Assembly (NCBI RefSeq): GCF_041821025.1
Contig: NZ_JBGUAY010000009.1
Coordinates: 86,307 to 150,306, forward strand
DNA: 64,000 nucleotides
Direction: 5' to 3'
DNA from: Egicoccus sp. AB-alg6-2
GTDB taxonomy: Bacteria; Actinomycetota; Nitriliruptoria; Nitriliruptorales; Nitriliruptoraceae
The notes below the pieces were generated by a model. That model did not search any database, was not told the DNA's origin, and was given only the letters and a program-made list of their open reading frames with translations. The position numbers were made by a program, and so were the translations under genes. Below, piece by piece: positions 10,167 through 23,516 of the stretch (the stretch's first letter is position 1; the number at the start of each line of letters is the position of its first letter).

Positions 10167-11204
10167 TCAGACGCGGATCCAGACCGGTGAGGTCGCGCCG
10201 TCGGCGTGCCGCTGTGCGTAGCTGGTCACGAGCCCGTGCTCGTCCACGGCCAGCTCACCCACGAAACCACCGGCGGAGCGGTAGGTCCAACGCCCCTCGC
10301 CCTCCTCGGCGTAGGACTGCTCGAGCGGCTCGATCGCCGGCCCTGGAACACGAAGCCACGCGGCCCGCACCGGGCCACCCCGGGCGCGCCGCAACGGCAG
10401 CGTGTTGGTGACGGGGCTGGCTTCGAGGTCGACGTCGAGGCAACCCTCGAGGTCGGTGACCTGCTGCCCGTTCCGCCACCAGCGTCCGTGGCCATCGCTG
10501 TGCAGGACCCGGACGTCGTCGGCGGTCTCGAGACGTGCCCGGCGGGTGCGCCAGGCGGCGTCGACCTCGACCTCGTAGCCCAGCGCCGCCGACAACCCAC
10601 CCGCACCGGACGGTTCGACGTTCCCGCGGAAGACGACGCCATCCGGCAGGTCGTACCAATCGACGTGTTCGGCACCGAAGGGTCCCTCCCAGCCGACGGT
10701 GCGGGTCGGCGCCGCCGGAGCGACCGGCTTCTCGAAGCAGATCTCGGTGGTGTGCGAGGGATCGTCGAGGTCGCGCCGGGCGCCGGTGTCGGCGTAGCCG
10801 TGCCGCTCGTAGAGGCGGTGGGCGTCGTGGAAGCGGGTGTCGGACCACAGCACGACGTGCGAGGCGCCGATCCCGGCCGCCTGGGCCTCGACCCGCCGCA
10901 CCAGCTGGCCGGCCAGGCCGCGGCGTCGGTGGCTGGCCGCGACGTAGAGCCGTTTGAGCTCGACGCGACCGTCGTCGTCGGGTGCCCCGGTCCCCACGCT
11001 GGCCACGATCGTTCCGACGTCCTCGACGACCCACCACCGCCCGCCACGTCGTGCGGCCGTCGTCGCCGGCACCGGCAGGTCGTCGTCGAGGTCGGGCAGG
11101 TCGAGCACGCAGCCGGGGTACTCCGCGTAGGCAGCGCCGACGAGGTGGACCAGTTGGTCGCCGTCGGCGTCCCGGATGGCCCGCAGGACCAGACCGTCGT
11201 TCAC
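10167..11204 (-). CDS. Fusion of GNAT acetyltransferase and putative glycolipid-binding domain (PF06475 type)
   Basis: A 345-residue two-domain protein. Residues 1-155 are a GNAT domain: VELKRLYVAASHRRRGLAGQLV holds the acetyl-CoA signature and RLYERHGYADTGARR the C-terminal motif. Residues 160-345 match the PF06475 family, recognised by EHVDWYDLPDGVVFRGNV, DAAWRTRRARLE and the hallmark CLDVDLEASPVTNTLPLRR. The GTG at 11202-11204 is chosen for the GAGGAG eight bases upstream; frames further up run into the divergent ligase gene. The PF06475 domain is usually a stand-alone protein of about 180 residues, so the fusion is uncommon to my knowledge. The function is unknown. Only three bases separate its stop from that of the convergent SLH gene. 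Confidence 0.8.
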   Translation of the reverse strand: MNDGLVLRAIRDADGDQLVHLVGAAYAEYPGCVLDLPDLDDDLPVPATTAARRGGRWWVVEDVGTIVASVGTGAPDDDGRVELKRLYVAASHRRRGLAGQLVRRVEAQAAGIGASHVVLWSDTRFHDAHRLYERHGYADTGARRDLDDPSHTTEICFEKPVAPAAPTRTVGWEGPFGAEHVDWYDLPDGVVFRGNVEPSGAGGLSAALGYEVEVDAAWRTRRARLETADDVRVLHSDGHGRWWRNGQQVTDLEGCLDVDLEASPVTNTLPLRRARGGPVRAAWLRVPGPAIEPLEQSYAEEGEGRWTYRSAGGFVGELAVDEHGLVTSYAQRHADGATSPVWIRV

Positions 11205-11270
11205 CGTGACCGCTCCTCGGGGCGTGACGGTCCGGCAAGCTAGCGCCAGCCCCTGACACCAGGAGACCGC

Positions 11271-12218
11271 ATGGACCTCGCCGGCCTGCGCCCGATGCTG
11301 GCGACGCCCGGTCAGCCGGACGCCGTGCGGCGGGGCCACCGGTACGAGTTCAAGTGGGACGGCGTGCGTGCCTTGGTGGCGATCACCGCCGACGGTTCGC
11401 TGCAACTGCGCAGCCGGAACGGCGTCGACATCACCGCGCGCTATCCCGAACTGGCCGGACTGCCCGACGCCGTCGGTTCCCCCGCCGTGCTCGACGGTGA
11501 GATCGTCGCCTTCGACGAGCGGGGCCGACCGTCGTTCGCGGCCCTGCAACCGCGGATGCACCTCGCCGATCCCGCGCGCGCGGCACAGGCGGCCGCCACG
11601 CGTCCGGTCGCCCTGCTCCTGTTCGATCTGCTCTCCCACGACGGCGACGACCGCCTGGCGTGGCCGCAACAGCAGCGGCGCGCCGGCCTGCTCGATCTCG
11701 ACATCGCCGCCGGCGGGCCGTGGTCGGTGCCGCCCGACACCGACGACCTCGACGCGGCCCTGGCCATCGCGACCGAGCGCGGGCTCGAAGGGGTCGTCGC
11801 GAAGCGGCTCGACGCGCCGTACCGGCCCGGCGTCCGTTCCAGCGCCTGGGTCAAGTTGCGCCTGGCACGGCGGCAGGAGGTCGTCGTGGGCGGCTGGCGG
11901 CCGGGCAAGGGCCACCGTTCGGGTCGGATCGGCTCGCTGCTCGTCGGCGTCAACGACGGCACCGGGCTGCGGTACGCCGGGGGGGTCGGGTCGGGACTGG
12001 GCGAGCGTGAGATCGAGGCGCTCGAGGCGGCGATCGTCCCGCGTGCGCACAGCCCGTTCGTCGACGCGGTCGAGCACCGCGACGCACGCTTCGCCGAACC
12101 CGGCATCGTGGTCGACGTGCGCTTCACCGAATGGACTCCCGACGGGCGGCTGCGGCACCCGGTCTACCTCGGCCGCCGCGACGACAAGGACCCCGCGGAC
12201 GTCGTCCGCGAGGACTGA
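11271..12218 (+). CDS. ATP-dependent DNA ligase (LigC / LigD ligase-domain type)
   Basis: A 315-residue ligase. Motif I EFKWDG places the adenylated lysine at K28, followed by LRSRNGVDIT (motif Ia), LDGEIVAFD (motif III), GLEGVVAKR (motif IV) and SSAWVKLR (motif V). The OB-fold half contains VVGGWRPGKGHRSGRIGSLLVG. This is the ligase part of LigD as a separate gene, without the polymerase or phosphoesterase domains. It starts at an ATG after AGGAG and opens the NHEJ cluster with Ku and the polymerase gene. It should seal breaks after Ku bridging. An assignment to LigC instead of LigD-Lig cannot be decided by eye. Confidence 0.92.
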   Translation: MDLAGLRPMLATPGQPDAVRRGHRYEFKWDGVRALVAITADGSLQLRSRNGVDITARYPELAGLPDAVGSPAVLDGEIVAFDERGRPSFAALQPRMHLADPARAAQAAATRPVALLLFDLLSHDGDDRLAWPQQQRRAGLLDLDIAAGGPWSVPPDTDDLDAALAIATERGLEGVVAKRLDAPYRPGVRSSAWVKLRLARRQEVVVGGWRPGKGHRSGRIGSLLVGVNDGTGLRYAGGVGSGLGEREIEALEAAIVPRAHSPFVDAVEHRDARFAEPGIVVDVRFTEWTPDGRLRHPVYLGRRDDKDPADVVRED

Positions 12219-12293
12219 TGCGGACCGCGTGGCGGGAGTACGCTGCGGCCGTGCGCACTCCGCCCGCGGGGTGCGACGGCGAGGAGGCAGCGC

Positions 12294-13115
12294 ATGCCAC
12301 GCGCGATCTGGAACGGTGCGATCAGCTTCGGGCTGGTGAACATCCCGGTGAAGCTGGTGACGGCGACGCAGAGCAAGACGGTGCGCTTCCGCGAGATCCG
12401 GCGCGGCGACAACTCCCGCATCCGTCACCGCAAGGTGGCCGCTTCCGACGGCGAGGAGGTCACCAACGACCAGATCGTCAAGGGCTACGAGATCGCGCCC
12501 GACCGTTACGTGGTGCTCGACCCGGAGGAGCTCAAGGCCCTCGACGCCAAGCGGTCGCGCGCCATCGACATCGAGGACTTCGTCGACCTCGCCGACATCG
12601 AGCCGCTCCAGTACGAGTCGTCGTACTACCTCCTGCCCGGTGACATGTCTGGCAAGTCGTACGAGCTGCTGCGCCGGGCCATGGAGGAGACCGGCAAGGC
12701 GGGCGTGGCGCGCTTCACGCTCCGCAGCAAGCAGTACCTCGCCGTGCTGCGTCCGGTGGGAAAGGCGTTGGCCGTCTCGACGCTGCTCTACCACGACGAG
12801 GTGGTCGCGCCGGAACAGCTCGACGGCTTGCCCGACGACGTCGAGGTCGCCGATCGGGAGCTCGCGATGGCGACCTCGCTCATCGAGTCCATGACCACCG
12901 AGTGGGACCCCAGTCGCTACGAGGACGAGCACCGCCAGCGCGTGCTCGAGTTGATCGAGCGCAAGGCCGAGGGCGAGGACATCGCCAGCGTCCCCGAGAC
13001 GGAGCGCGAGGCCGGCGACGTGGTCGACCTCATGGCGGCGCTCGAGGCGTCGCTGTCGGCGGCCAAAGCTGGCGCGGCGTCGGACAAGGGCGACGGCCAG
13101 CGCGACACCGCCTGA
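12294..13115 (+). CDS. ku: Non-homologous end-joining protein Ku
   Basis: A 273-residue bacterial Ku. The opening PRAIWNGAISFGLVNIPVKL is diagnostic of the family, and the beta-barrel segments (FREIRRGDNSRIRHRK, KGYEIAPDRYVVLDPEEL, YYLLPGD) follow in normal order. It forms a homodimeric ring on double-strand breaks and recruits LigD. The C-terminal tail is short and not very lysine-rich, so it is the minimal form. The ATG follows GAGGAGG by eight bases. Its TGA overlaps the ATG of the polymerase gene (TGATG), indicating coupled synthesis. Confidence 0.96.
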   Translation: MPRAIWNGAISFGLVNIPVKLVTATQSKTVRFREIRRGDNSRIRHRKVAASDGEEVTNDQIVKGYEIAPDRYVVLDPEELKALDAKRSRAIDIEDFVDLADIEPLQYESSYYLLPGDMSGKSYELLRRAMEETGKAGVARFTLRSKQYLAVLRPVGKALAVSTLLYHDEVVAPEQLDGLPDDVEVADRELAMATSLIESMTTEWDPSRYEDEHRQRVLELIERKAEGEDIASVPETEREAGDVVDLMAALEASLSAAKAGAASDKGDGQRDTA

Positions 13116-14131
13116 TGGCGCCGAAGGACGAGTCGAAGCGCCAGACGGTGCAGGTGCCCGGCGTCGACGCGCAGGGAAACACCGTCTCGCGCCAGCTGAG
13201 CGTGTCCAACCTCGACAAGGTCCTCTGGCCAGACGGCACCACCAAGGCGGCCTACATCAACTACCTGGTGTCGATCGCCCCGGTCATGCTGCCCCACCTC
13301 GTCGACCGCCCGGTGACCCTCAAGCGCTACCCCGACGGCGTCGACGGGCAGAGCTTCTTCGAGAAGCGGTGTCCACCCCACAAGCCCGACTGGCTGACGA
13401 CGACGCCCCTGCCGAAGCGGGGGACCGGCCGATGGGGACGGCCGAAGCCCGAGGAGGAGAAGCCGAGGAAGCTTCGTCCGGGCGAGCGCGAGGACATGGT
13501 CGACCACTGCAACCTCACCGACACGGCGGCGTTGGTGTGGGTGGCCAATCTGGCCGCCCTGGAGCTGCACGTCACCATGGGACGCGCGCCCGAGCCGGGC
13601 AACCCGCGGGCGGTGGTCTTCGACCTCGACCCCGGTCTGCCGGCGGACGTCGTGACCTGCGCCCGGGTCGCGCTGCACCTGCGTGAGGTGTTCGACCGCC
13701 TCGGGCTGCTCGCCGTGCCGAAGACCTCCGGTGGCAAGGGACTGCAGCTGTACGTACCGATCAACCAGGACGCGGTCACCTACGACGACACCAGCGACTT
13801 CTCCCGCGAGGTGGCCCAGCTGCTGGAGCGGGTGCACCCCGAGCTGGTCGTGTCGACCCAGACCAAGACCGAGCGGGTCGGCAAGGTGCTCATCGACTGG
13901 TACCAGAACACCCTCACGAAGACGACGGTGTGCGTGTACTCGCCGCGGGCCCGGGAGCGCCCGACCGTGTCGACGCCTCTGACCTGGGACGAGGTCTCCG
14001 ACGGCGCCGATCAGGGCGATCCCGCGAAGCTGCGTTTCGTGATGGACGAGGTCGTCGAGCGCGTCCAGCGGCACGGCGACCTGTTCGCGCCGGTGGCCGA
14101 ACTGCAGCAGGAACTGCCGCAGTTGGCATGA
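13115..14131 (+). CDS. LigD-type NHEJ primase-polymerase (PolDom)
   Basis: A 338-residue AEP-type polymerase corresponding to the polymerase domain of LigD as a separate protein. The start VSNLDKVLWPDGTTKAAYINY is typical. The catalytic aspartates are in VFDLDPG (D170 and D172), the nucleotide-binding motif is TSGGKGLQLYVP (204-215), and the third aspartate is in IDWYQN (D261). It fills gaps and adds nucleotides or ribonucleotides at Ku-held ends. It overlaps ku by one base. No phosphoesterase domain gene is visible in the window. The segment around 100-125 is rich in Lys, Pro and Glu and may be a flexible insertion. Confidence 0.93.
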   Translation: MAPKDESKRQTVQVPGVDAQGNTVSRQLSVSNLDKVLWPDGTTKAAYINYLVSIAPVMLPHLVDRPVTLKRYPDGVDGQSFFEKRCPPHKPDWLTTTPLPKRGTGRWGRPKPEEEKPRKLRPGEREDMVDHCNLTDTAALVWVANLAALELHVTMGRAPEPGNPRAVVFDLDPGLPADVVTCARVALHLREVFDRLGLLAVPKTSGGKGLQLYVPINQDAVTYDDTSDFSREVAQLLERVHPELVVSTQTKTERVGKVLIDWYQNTLTKTTVCVYSPRARERPTVSTPLTWDEVSDGADQGDPAKLRFVMDEVVERVQRHGDLFAPVAELQQELPQLA

Positions 14132-14307
14132 CCTGTCGTCTTCAGCTGACGTACAGGGTCCGCTGCCCGTACGGGCGGGCGGTCCGTCGGGGCCATGGTC
14201 GGCCGGTCGGCGCGGGCGTTCGCCTGCCGGGTCCGGCTTCGTACGGTCCGTTCAGGTCAGGTGACCAGCCACGCGCTCACCGCGGTCCAACGGAGGACGT
14301 CGAACTC

Positions 14308-15456
14308 TTGGATGCCATCGCAAGCACGCCGCCACTGGCGGGCCAGCCCATGGGCGACGGGGCCCCGCGCCCCCTGCAGCACCCGGGACGCCATCTTCCC
14401 TGCCCCCTGCCGGAGCCCCGTGGCCCGGTCACCAGCTTCCTCGTCGAGCACCTGGTTCGTGCCCCGCACGACCTGCCGGTGTGGCCCGCACCCACCGACG
14501 ACCCGCTGACGGGTGACGACACCCATCTCGCGCTCTACCTCGTCTACGAGCTCAACTACCGCGGCGTCGAGGGCGTCGACGAGCGGTGGGAGTGGCACCC
14601 CGACCTCATCCGGCTGCGGGGGCAGCTCGAGGACCGGTTCGAGGCGGCACTGGTCGAACTCGTCGGGGACCTGCCCGAGGTCGACGACGTCACCGTCTTC
14701 CTGCAGGAACTCACCACCGACGACGGCGACGGCCGCTCCATCTCGAAGTTCATCGAGCACGAGGGCGACCTGCAGCAGTTCCGCGAGCAGGCCGTGCACC
14801 GCACCGCGTGGCAGCTCAAGGAGGCCGACCCGCACAGCTGGGCCATCCCGCGGTTGGGCGGCAAGCCGAAGGCCGCACTGGTCGAGATCCAGGCCGACGA
14901 GTACGGCGACGGGGTCGACCAGGATGTCCACGCCGAGCTGTACGCACTCACCATGGAACGCCTCGGCCTGTCGTCGCGGCCCAACCACTACATCGACCTG
15001 CTGCCGGGCATCACCCTGGCCACCGTCAACCTCGTGTCCATGTTCGGCCTGCACCGTCGCTGGCTCGGCGCCGTGATCGGCCACCTCGCCGTGTTCGAGA
15101 TGTCGTCGGTCACCACGATGGCACGCTTCGCCACCGCGTTGCGGCGGCTGCACTTCGACCCGTGGACCTGCCTGTTCTTCGACACCCACGTGGTCGCCGA
15201 TGCCCACCACCAGACCGTGGCCGCCACCGACCTGGCCGGCGGGCTGGTCGAGCAGGAACCGCGCCGGTTGCAGGAAGTGGTCTTCGGTGCCCTGGCGTTG
15301 TGCAAGCTCGAGGGCAAGCTGACCGAGCGGGTCCTGGACGCCTGGGACCGCGGCGAGTCGTCGTTGCTCGGCGAACTCGGCGTCACCGGCCCCGCACCCG
15401 GCCAGGACATCCTCCACGTCCCGGCCGACGACCCCCGGGTGCGCGCCGGGGCGTGA
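14308..15456 (+). CDS. Iron-containing redox enzyme family protein (heme-oxygenase-like fold)
   Basis: A protein of about 382 residues matching the iron-containing redox / haem-oxygenase-like group. Family-like segments are YLVYELNYRGVEGV, FLQELTTDDGDGRSISKFIEHEG, ALVEIQADEYGDG, LFGLHRRWLGAVIGHLA-type text and FFDTHVVADAHHQTVA. The conserved Glu and His in these helices are the expected diiron ligands. The substrate is unknown; related proteins oxidise or decarboxylate amino-acid or fatty-acid-like substrates. The start is uncertain. The TTG at 14308 has GGAGG eleven bases upstream and is preferred; an ATG at 14350 would give 368 residues. A 177-base gap separates it from the NHEJ genes, so it probably has its own promoter. 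Confidence 0.8.
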   Translation: MDAIASTPPLAGQPMGDGAPRPLQHPGRHLPCPLPEPRGPVTSFLVEHLVRAPHDLPVWPAPTDDPLTGDDTHLALYLVYELNYRGVEGVDERWEWHPDLIRLRGQLEDRFEAALVELVGDLPEVDDVTVFLQELTTDDGDGRSISKFIEHEGDLQQFREQAVHRTAWQLKEADPHSWAIPRLGGKPKAALVEIQADEYGDGVDQDVHAELYALTMERLGLSSRPNHYIDLLPGITLATVNLVSMFGLHRRWLGAVIGHLAVFEMSSVTTMARFATALRRLHFDPWTCLFFDTHVVADAHHQTVAATDLAGGLVEQEPRRLQEVVFGALALCKLEGKLTERVLDAWDRGESSLLGELGVTGPAPGQDILHVPADDPRVRAGA

Positions 15457-15486
15457 CGACCTCTTCCGCAACACGAGGAGCAGAGC

Positions 15487-15738
15487 ATGGCCAAGGACCA
15501 TGGACCGTCCGTGAAGAACGACGCCCAGTACGAGGCGCTGCGCGACGAGGGCCACAGCAAGGAGGCCGCGGCGCGGATCGCCAACAGCGGTAGCGAGTCG
15601 TCGCAGAAGGGCGGGCAGAGCGGTTCCTACGACGACTGGACCGTCGATGACCTGCGGGAGCGGGCCGCCGAGCTCGACGTCGAGGGCCGCTCCGGCATGA
15701 ACAAGTCCGAACTCATCGAGGCACTCCGCAACCGGTAG
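15487..15738 (+). CDS. Small DUF7218-like protein with Rho-N/SAP-type C-terminus
   Basis: An 83-residue protein with a strong RBS (ACGAGGAG, seven bases before the ATG). The N-terminal half, MAKDHGPSVKNDAQYEAL then GHSKEAAARIANS, is a conserved actinobacterial pattern. The C-terminal 35 residues (WTVDDLRERAAELDVEGRSGMNKSELIEALRN) form the two-helix Rho_N/SAP/HeH-type unit that binds nucleic acid in other proteins. The middle is a Ser/Gly/Gln linker. Only 30 bases separate it from the iron-redox gene, so the two may be co-transcribed. A nucleic-acid-binding or stress role is inference. Confidence 0.85.
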   Translation: MAKDHGPSVKNDAQYEALRDEGHSKEAAARIANSGSESSQKGGQSGSYDDWTVDDLRERAAELDVEGRSGMNKSELIEALRNR

Positions 15739-15751
15739 GCCCCAGCGCCCC

Positions 15752-15784
15752 GTGGCCGGGTCCGCGTTCCGCGGGTCCGGCCAC
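15752..15784 (+). terminator. Hairpin after the small SAP-type gene
   Basis: Inverted repeat 15752-15766 / 15770-15784: GTGGCCGG pairs with CCGGCCAC and CCGCG with CGCGG, with a two-base internal mismatch and a three-base loop. It lies 13 bases after the stop and just before the exporter gene. There is no clear U tail, so it is a probable, not certain, terminator. Confidence 0.5.
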
Positions 15785-15803
15785 ATCCGCTTGACTGGCC
15801 ATC

Positions 15804-17519
15804 GTGACCACCGACCCCACCAACCTCGGCCCCCGGCCAGCGACGCCCCCGCCGGCGCCGCCCGTGTCGACGTTCGCGCCGCTGCGGGTCCGCGAGTACC
15901 GCCGCATCTGGTCCGCGGCGCTGGTCAGCCACCTGGGCACGTTCCTGCAGCTGACGGCGGGGCCGTGGGTCATGCAGGAGATGACCGGCTCGCCGCTGCT
16001 GGTCGCACTGGTCACCACGTCGCTGACCCTGCCGCGTCTGCTGCTCACGCTGCCCGCGGGGGCGCTCGCCGACGTGGTCGACCGGCGCACGTTGATGCTG
16101 ATCGGGCAGTTCACCAGCGCGATCTCGGTCGCCGCCATGACGGTGCTGAGCGTGACGGGCTTGCTGACGCCGCTGTGGCTGCTCGGCCTGTCGTTCCTGC
16201 TCGGGGTCGGCAATGCGATCGGTCTGCCGGCCTTCCAGACGCTGATCCCCGACCTCGTGCCGCGCAACCTGATGCCCCAGGCCATCACCCTCAACTCCGG
16301 GGCGTTCAACGTCGCCCGCGCCATCGGCCCGGCCCTGGGCGGCGTGCTGGTCGGGGCCGGGCTTGCCAGCACGGCGTTCGGCGCCAACGCGGCGTCCTAC
16401 CTCGCCATCGTCGGGGTGCTGCTGACGTTCCCACGCGCGACCGTGTCCGACCATTCGCGCCCGACGCTGTGGCGCTCCACCGCGATGGGTGTGCGCTACG
16501 CCCGTTTCACCCGGCCGATCCGGGTCCTGCTGGCGGTCAGCGCGACGTTCGCGCTGACGACGGCGAGCATCCAGTCGCTGCTCCCGGTCGTCTCCACCGA
16601 ACTGGGCCTGGGCGGTACCGGGTTCGGCGTGCTCTACGGCCTGTTCGGCGCCGGCGCGCTGGTCGGCGTGCTCTCGCGCGAGCGCGCCCGTGTGCGGTTC
16701 GGCCGCCGCATGCTGCCGGGCGCGATGCTGACCTTCGGGGTCTCGGGGGTCGTGTTCGGACTGGCGCCGCATCCGGTCGTCGCCGGCGCCGCACTGAGCA
16801 TGAACGGGCTGTGCTGGGTCTTCACCCTCGTCACGATGAACGCGACGGTGCAGATGCTGGCGCCGAGGTGGGTGCGCAGTCGGGTCGTGTCCCTCTACGT
16901 GCTGGCGATCGGTCTGCAACCGGTCGGGGCGTTCGCCGCGGGTGCGCTCGCCGAGGTCACGGGGGCGGGGGTCTCGGTCGCGATCTGGAACCTCGGCACC
17001 GTGCTGCTCGGACTCGTCGCGTTCCGGCTCGGCCTGCCCGTGCTCGGCGAGTTCGACGAGCCGGCGGCGCCGGACGACTGGCACGTTCCGCGTCACGCCC
17101 AGCACGTCGCCGGTTCACCCGTGCTCATCGTCAACACCTGGGAGATCGACCACGACGACGCCGAGGAGTTCATGGCGGTCATGCGCGAACTGCGTCGTCA
17201 GCGCTTCCGAACCGGCGCGCAACGCTGGTCGCTGTACCGCGACGCCGACCGCCCGACCCGGATCACCGAATTCATCGTGGTGCACGACTGGGACGAGCAC
17301 CTGGCCCAGCATGCGCGCATGGACCAGGAGGTCGCCGACGTGCTCGCCCGTGCGCGCGCGTTCGACCGCGCTGACGGCCCGATCACCCGGCACCTCGCGG
17401 GCCTCGACATCCTCGACTCGAGCGCGCCGTCGATCGACGAACAGCTGCTCACCATCCACGCCGAGGCGCACCGAAGCGATGGCAGCGTCCCGCTGGACGA
17501 GCGTGAGGTCGCCGACTAG
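15804..17519 (+). CDS. MFS exporter (EntS/MFS_3 type) with C-terminal monooxygenase-like domain
   Basis: A 571-residue protein. Residues 20-410 form a 12-helix MFS transporter resembling enterobactin-exporter-like MFS_3 proteins ([20 protein letters not shown], then [13 protein letters not shown] between TM2 and TM3, the MFS motif A position). After residue 415 comes a soluble tail of about 155 residues containing [20 protein letters not shown] and [20 protein letters not shown]. This looks like the ferredoxin-fold antibiotic-biosynthesis-monooxygenase/Dabb type domain often fused to MFS_3 members. The transported compound is unknown. The GTG start has no good RBS (TTGACTGGCCATC precedes it), so it might be leaderless. 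The stop overlaps the convergent cold-shock gene (CTAG). Confidence 0.88.
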   Translation: MTTDPTNLGPRPATPPPAPPVSTFAPLRVREYRRIWSAALVSHLGTFLQLTAGPWVMQEMTGSPLLVALVTTSLTLPRLLLTLPAGALADVVDRRTLMLIGQFTSAISVAAMTVLSVTGLLTPLWLLGLSFLLGVGNAIGLPAFQTLIPDLVPRNLMPQAITLNSGAFNVARAIGPALGGVLVGAGLASTAFGANAASYLAIVGVLLTFPRATVSDHSRPTLWRSTAMGVRYARFTRPIRVLLAVSATFALTTASIQSLLPVVSTELGLGGTGFGVLYGLFGAGALVGVLSRERARVRFGRRMLPGAMLTFGVSGVVFGLAPHPVVAGAALSMNGLCWVFTLVTMNATVQMLAPRWVRSRVVSLYVLAIGLQPVGAFAAGALAEVTGAGVSVAIWNLGTVLLGLVAFRLGLPVLGEFDEPAAPDDWHVPRHAQHVAGSPVLIVNTWEIDHDDAEEFMAVMRELRRQRFRTGAQRWSLYRDADRPTRITEFIVVHDWDEHLAQHARMDQEVADVLARARAFDRADGPITRHLAGLDILDSSAPSIDEQLLTIHAEAHRSDGSVPLDEREVAD

Positions 17520-17773
17520 GCGAGGCGGACCTGGAGCGCCCGGGGGCCGCGGCCGTCGTCGCTGCGTTCGAACTGCACCCGCTGGCCGGCGCTGAGGCAC
17601 TTGAAGCCCTCGCCGGCGATGGAGGAGTAGCGCACGAAGACGTCGTCACCGTCGTCGTCGGGGGCGATGAAGCCGTAGCCCTTCTCCTCGTTGAACCATC
17701 GCACCTCGCCGGTGACGAGGTCGGCTTCGACGAGGGGGATCTCGGTGGTGAGCTGCTGCAGGTCGGGGTGCAC
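17516..17773 (-). CDS. Cold-shock domain protein
   Basis: An 85-residue CspA-type nucleic-acid-binding protein. The core [22 protein letters not shown] contains RNP-1 (KGYGFI), and DVFVRYSSI is RNP-2, followed by GQRVQFE. Canonical proteins have VFVHYSAI, so the RNP-2 histidine is an arginine here. About 18 extra residues ([18 protein letters not shown]) precede the barrel. The GTG at 17771-17773 was chosen because AGGAG lies seven bases upstream; a start ten codons earlier is possible. It follows parC in the same direction after a 114-base gap and probably has its own promoter and leader there. Confidence 0.9.
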   Translation of the reverse strand: MHPDLQQLTTEIPLVEADLVTGEVRWFNEEKGYGFIAPDDDGDDVFVRYSSIAGEGFKCLSAGQRVQFERSDDGRGPRALQVRLA

Positions 17774-17887
17774 GGTGGGCTCCTGGTGGCACGGGCGAGC
17801 CACGGCTGGCGGGTCGATGACCGAGACTACGACCGTGGGACAGAAGTCCTAAAGGTCGAGTCGGCCATCCGTACGGGGAGCGCCCGA

Positions 17888-22550
<4,663 letters not shown>

Positions 22551-23474
22551 GTGGAGGACGGGACGCCGGAGGACGAGGGTGGCGGCGAGACCGTCATCCT
22601 CGAAGACGTCGATCCGCCCGGCAGTTGGGACGAGCTCGTCGAACTGCTGAGCGATTCGCTCCAGGCGCTGGCGGAAGGCTTCGTGGCGCGGTTGCCGCTG
22701 ATCGCGCTGGCCCTGGTGCTGTTCTTCGCCGGCCTGCTGCTGGTGCGGTGGGTGCTGCGCGGCGTCGAACGTGCCCTGCAGAGCCGGCGCGCCGACCGGA
22801 CGGTGCAGGGGCTGGCGATCCAGCTCGCGCGGGTCGTGCTGGTGCTGTTGGTGACGCTGTACGCCCTGAGCGTGGCCGGCGTGCAGATCGGCGCGGTGCT
22901 GGCGGGTCTCGGGCTGGCCGGCCTGGCGCTGGCGTTCGCACTGCAGAACATCCTGGAGAACTTCGTCGCCGGCGTCCTCATCCTGATCAGAAAGCCGTTC
23001 CGGCGCGGCGACCAGATCGAGTCCAACGAGTTCATGGGCACGGTCGAGGACATCGACCTGCGTGTGACGCGCATCCGCGACTTCGACGACCAGGTCGTGC
23101 TGATCCCCAACGCGATGGTGTTCACCGAGCCGATCGTGAACCTCACCCGCCTCGGTCGCCGGCGCACCCGTATCACGATCGGCGTCGACTATCGCGACGA
23201 CCACGACCGAGCCCGCGAGGTACTGCTCGAGGCGGTTCGCGGCGTCGAGGGTGTGCTGCCCGTACCCGAACCCGAGGTGCTGTGCACGGAACTCGGCGAC
23301 TCCAGCGTCGACTTCGAGGTCAGCTTCTGGTCGCGGCCACAGATGAAGGAGGTCCGCTTCGCACGCGACCGCGTCCTGCGCGCCTGCAAGTCGGCCGTCG
23401 AGGCCGAGGGCATGACCATCCCGTGGCCCATCCGCACGCTGGAGTGGGGCCGGAGCACCGAGCCGCCCGAGTAG
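22551..23474 (+). CDS. MscS family mechanosensitive ion channel
   Basis: A 307-residue small-conductance mechanosensitive channel. After an acidic N-terminus come hydrophobic helices LIALALVLFFAGLLLVRW and ARVVLVLLVTLYALSV. The pore helix TM3 is VLAGLGLAGLALAFALQNILENF, with the Gly/Ala packing pattern of MscS, leading into the cytoplasmic beta domain (IRKPFRRGDQIE, VEDIDLRVTRIRDFDDQVVLIPN). It releases solutes on hypo-osmotic shock. This fits the salt-handling theme of the Mrp operons, although it is not linked to them. The start at GTG 22551 is preferred for the upstream GGGGAGG; a GTG 18 bases earlier lacks an RBS. Confidence 0.92.
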   Translation: MEDGTPEDEGGGETVILEDVDPPGSWDELVELLSDSLQALAEGFVARLPLIALALVLFFAGLLLVRWVLRGVERALQSRRADRTVQGLAIQLARVVLVLLVTLYALSVAGVQIGAVLAGLGLAGLALAFALQNILENFVAGVLILIRKPFRRGDQIESNEFMGTVEDIDLRVTRIRDFDDQVVLIPNAMVFTEPIVNLTRLGRRRTRITIGVDYRDDHDRAREVLLEAVRGVEGVLPVPEPEVLCTELGDSSVDFEVSFWSRPQMKEVRFARDRVLRACKSAVEAEGMTIPWPIRTLEWGRSTEPPE

Positions 23475-23516
23475 CGTGCCCGCACGGCAACGCACGTTCG
23501 CCCAGGAGCGCCGCTC

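Noticed and set aside
10167..12932. A 921-codon open minus-strand frame covering the GNAT fusion, the ligase and part of ku
   Set aside because: Only the last 345 codons have family motifs. The rest is antisense to ligase and Ku, which have complete motifs and good RBS.
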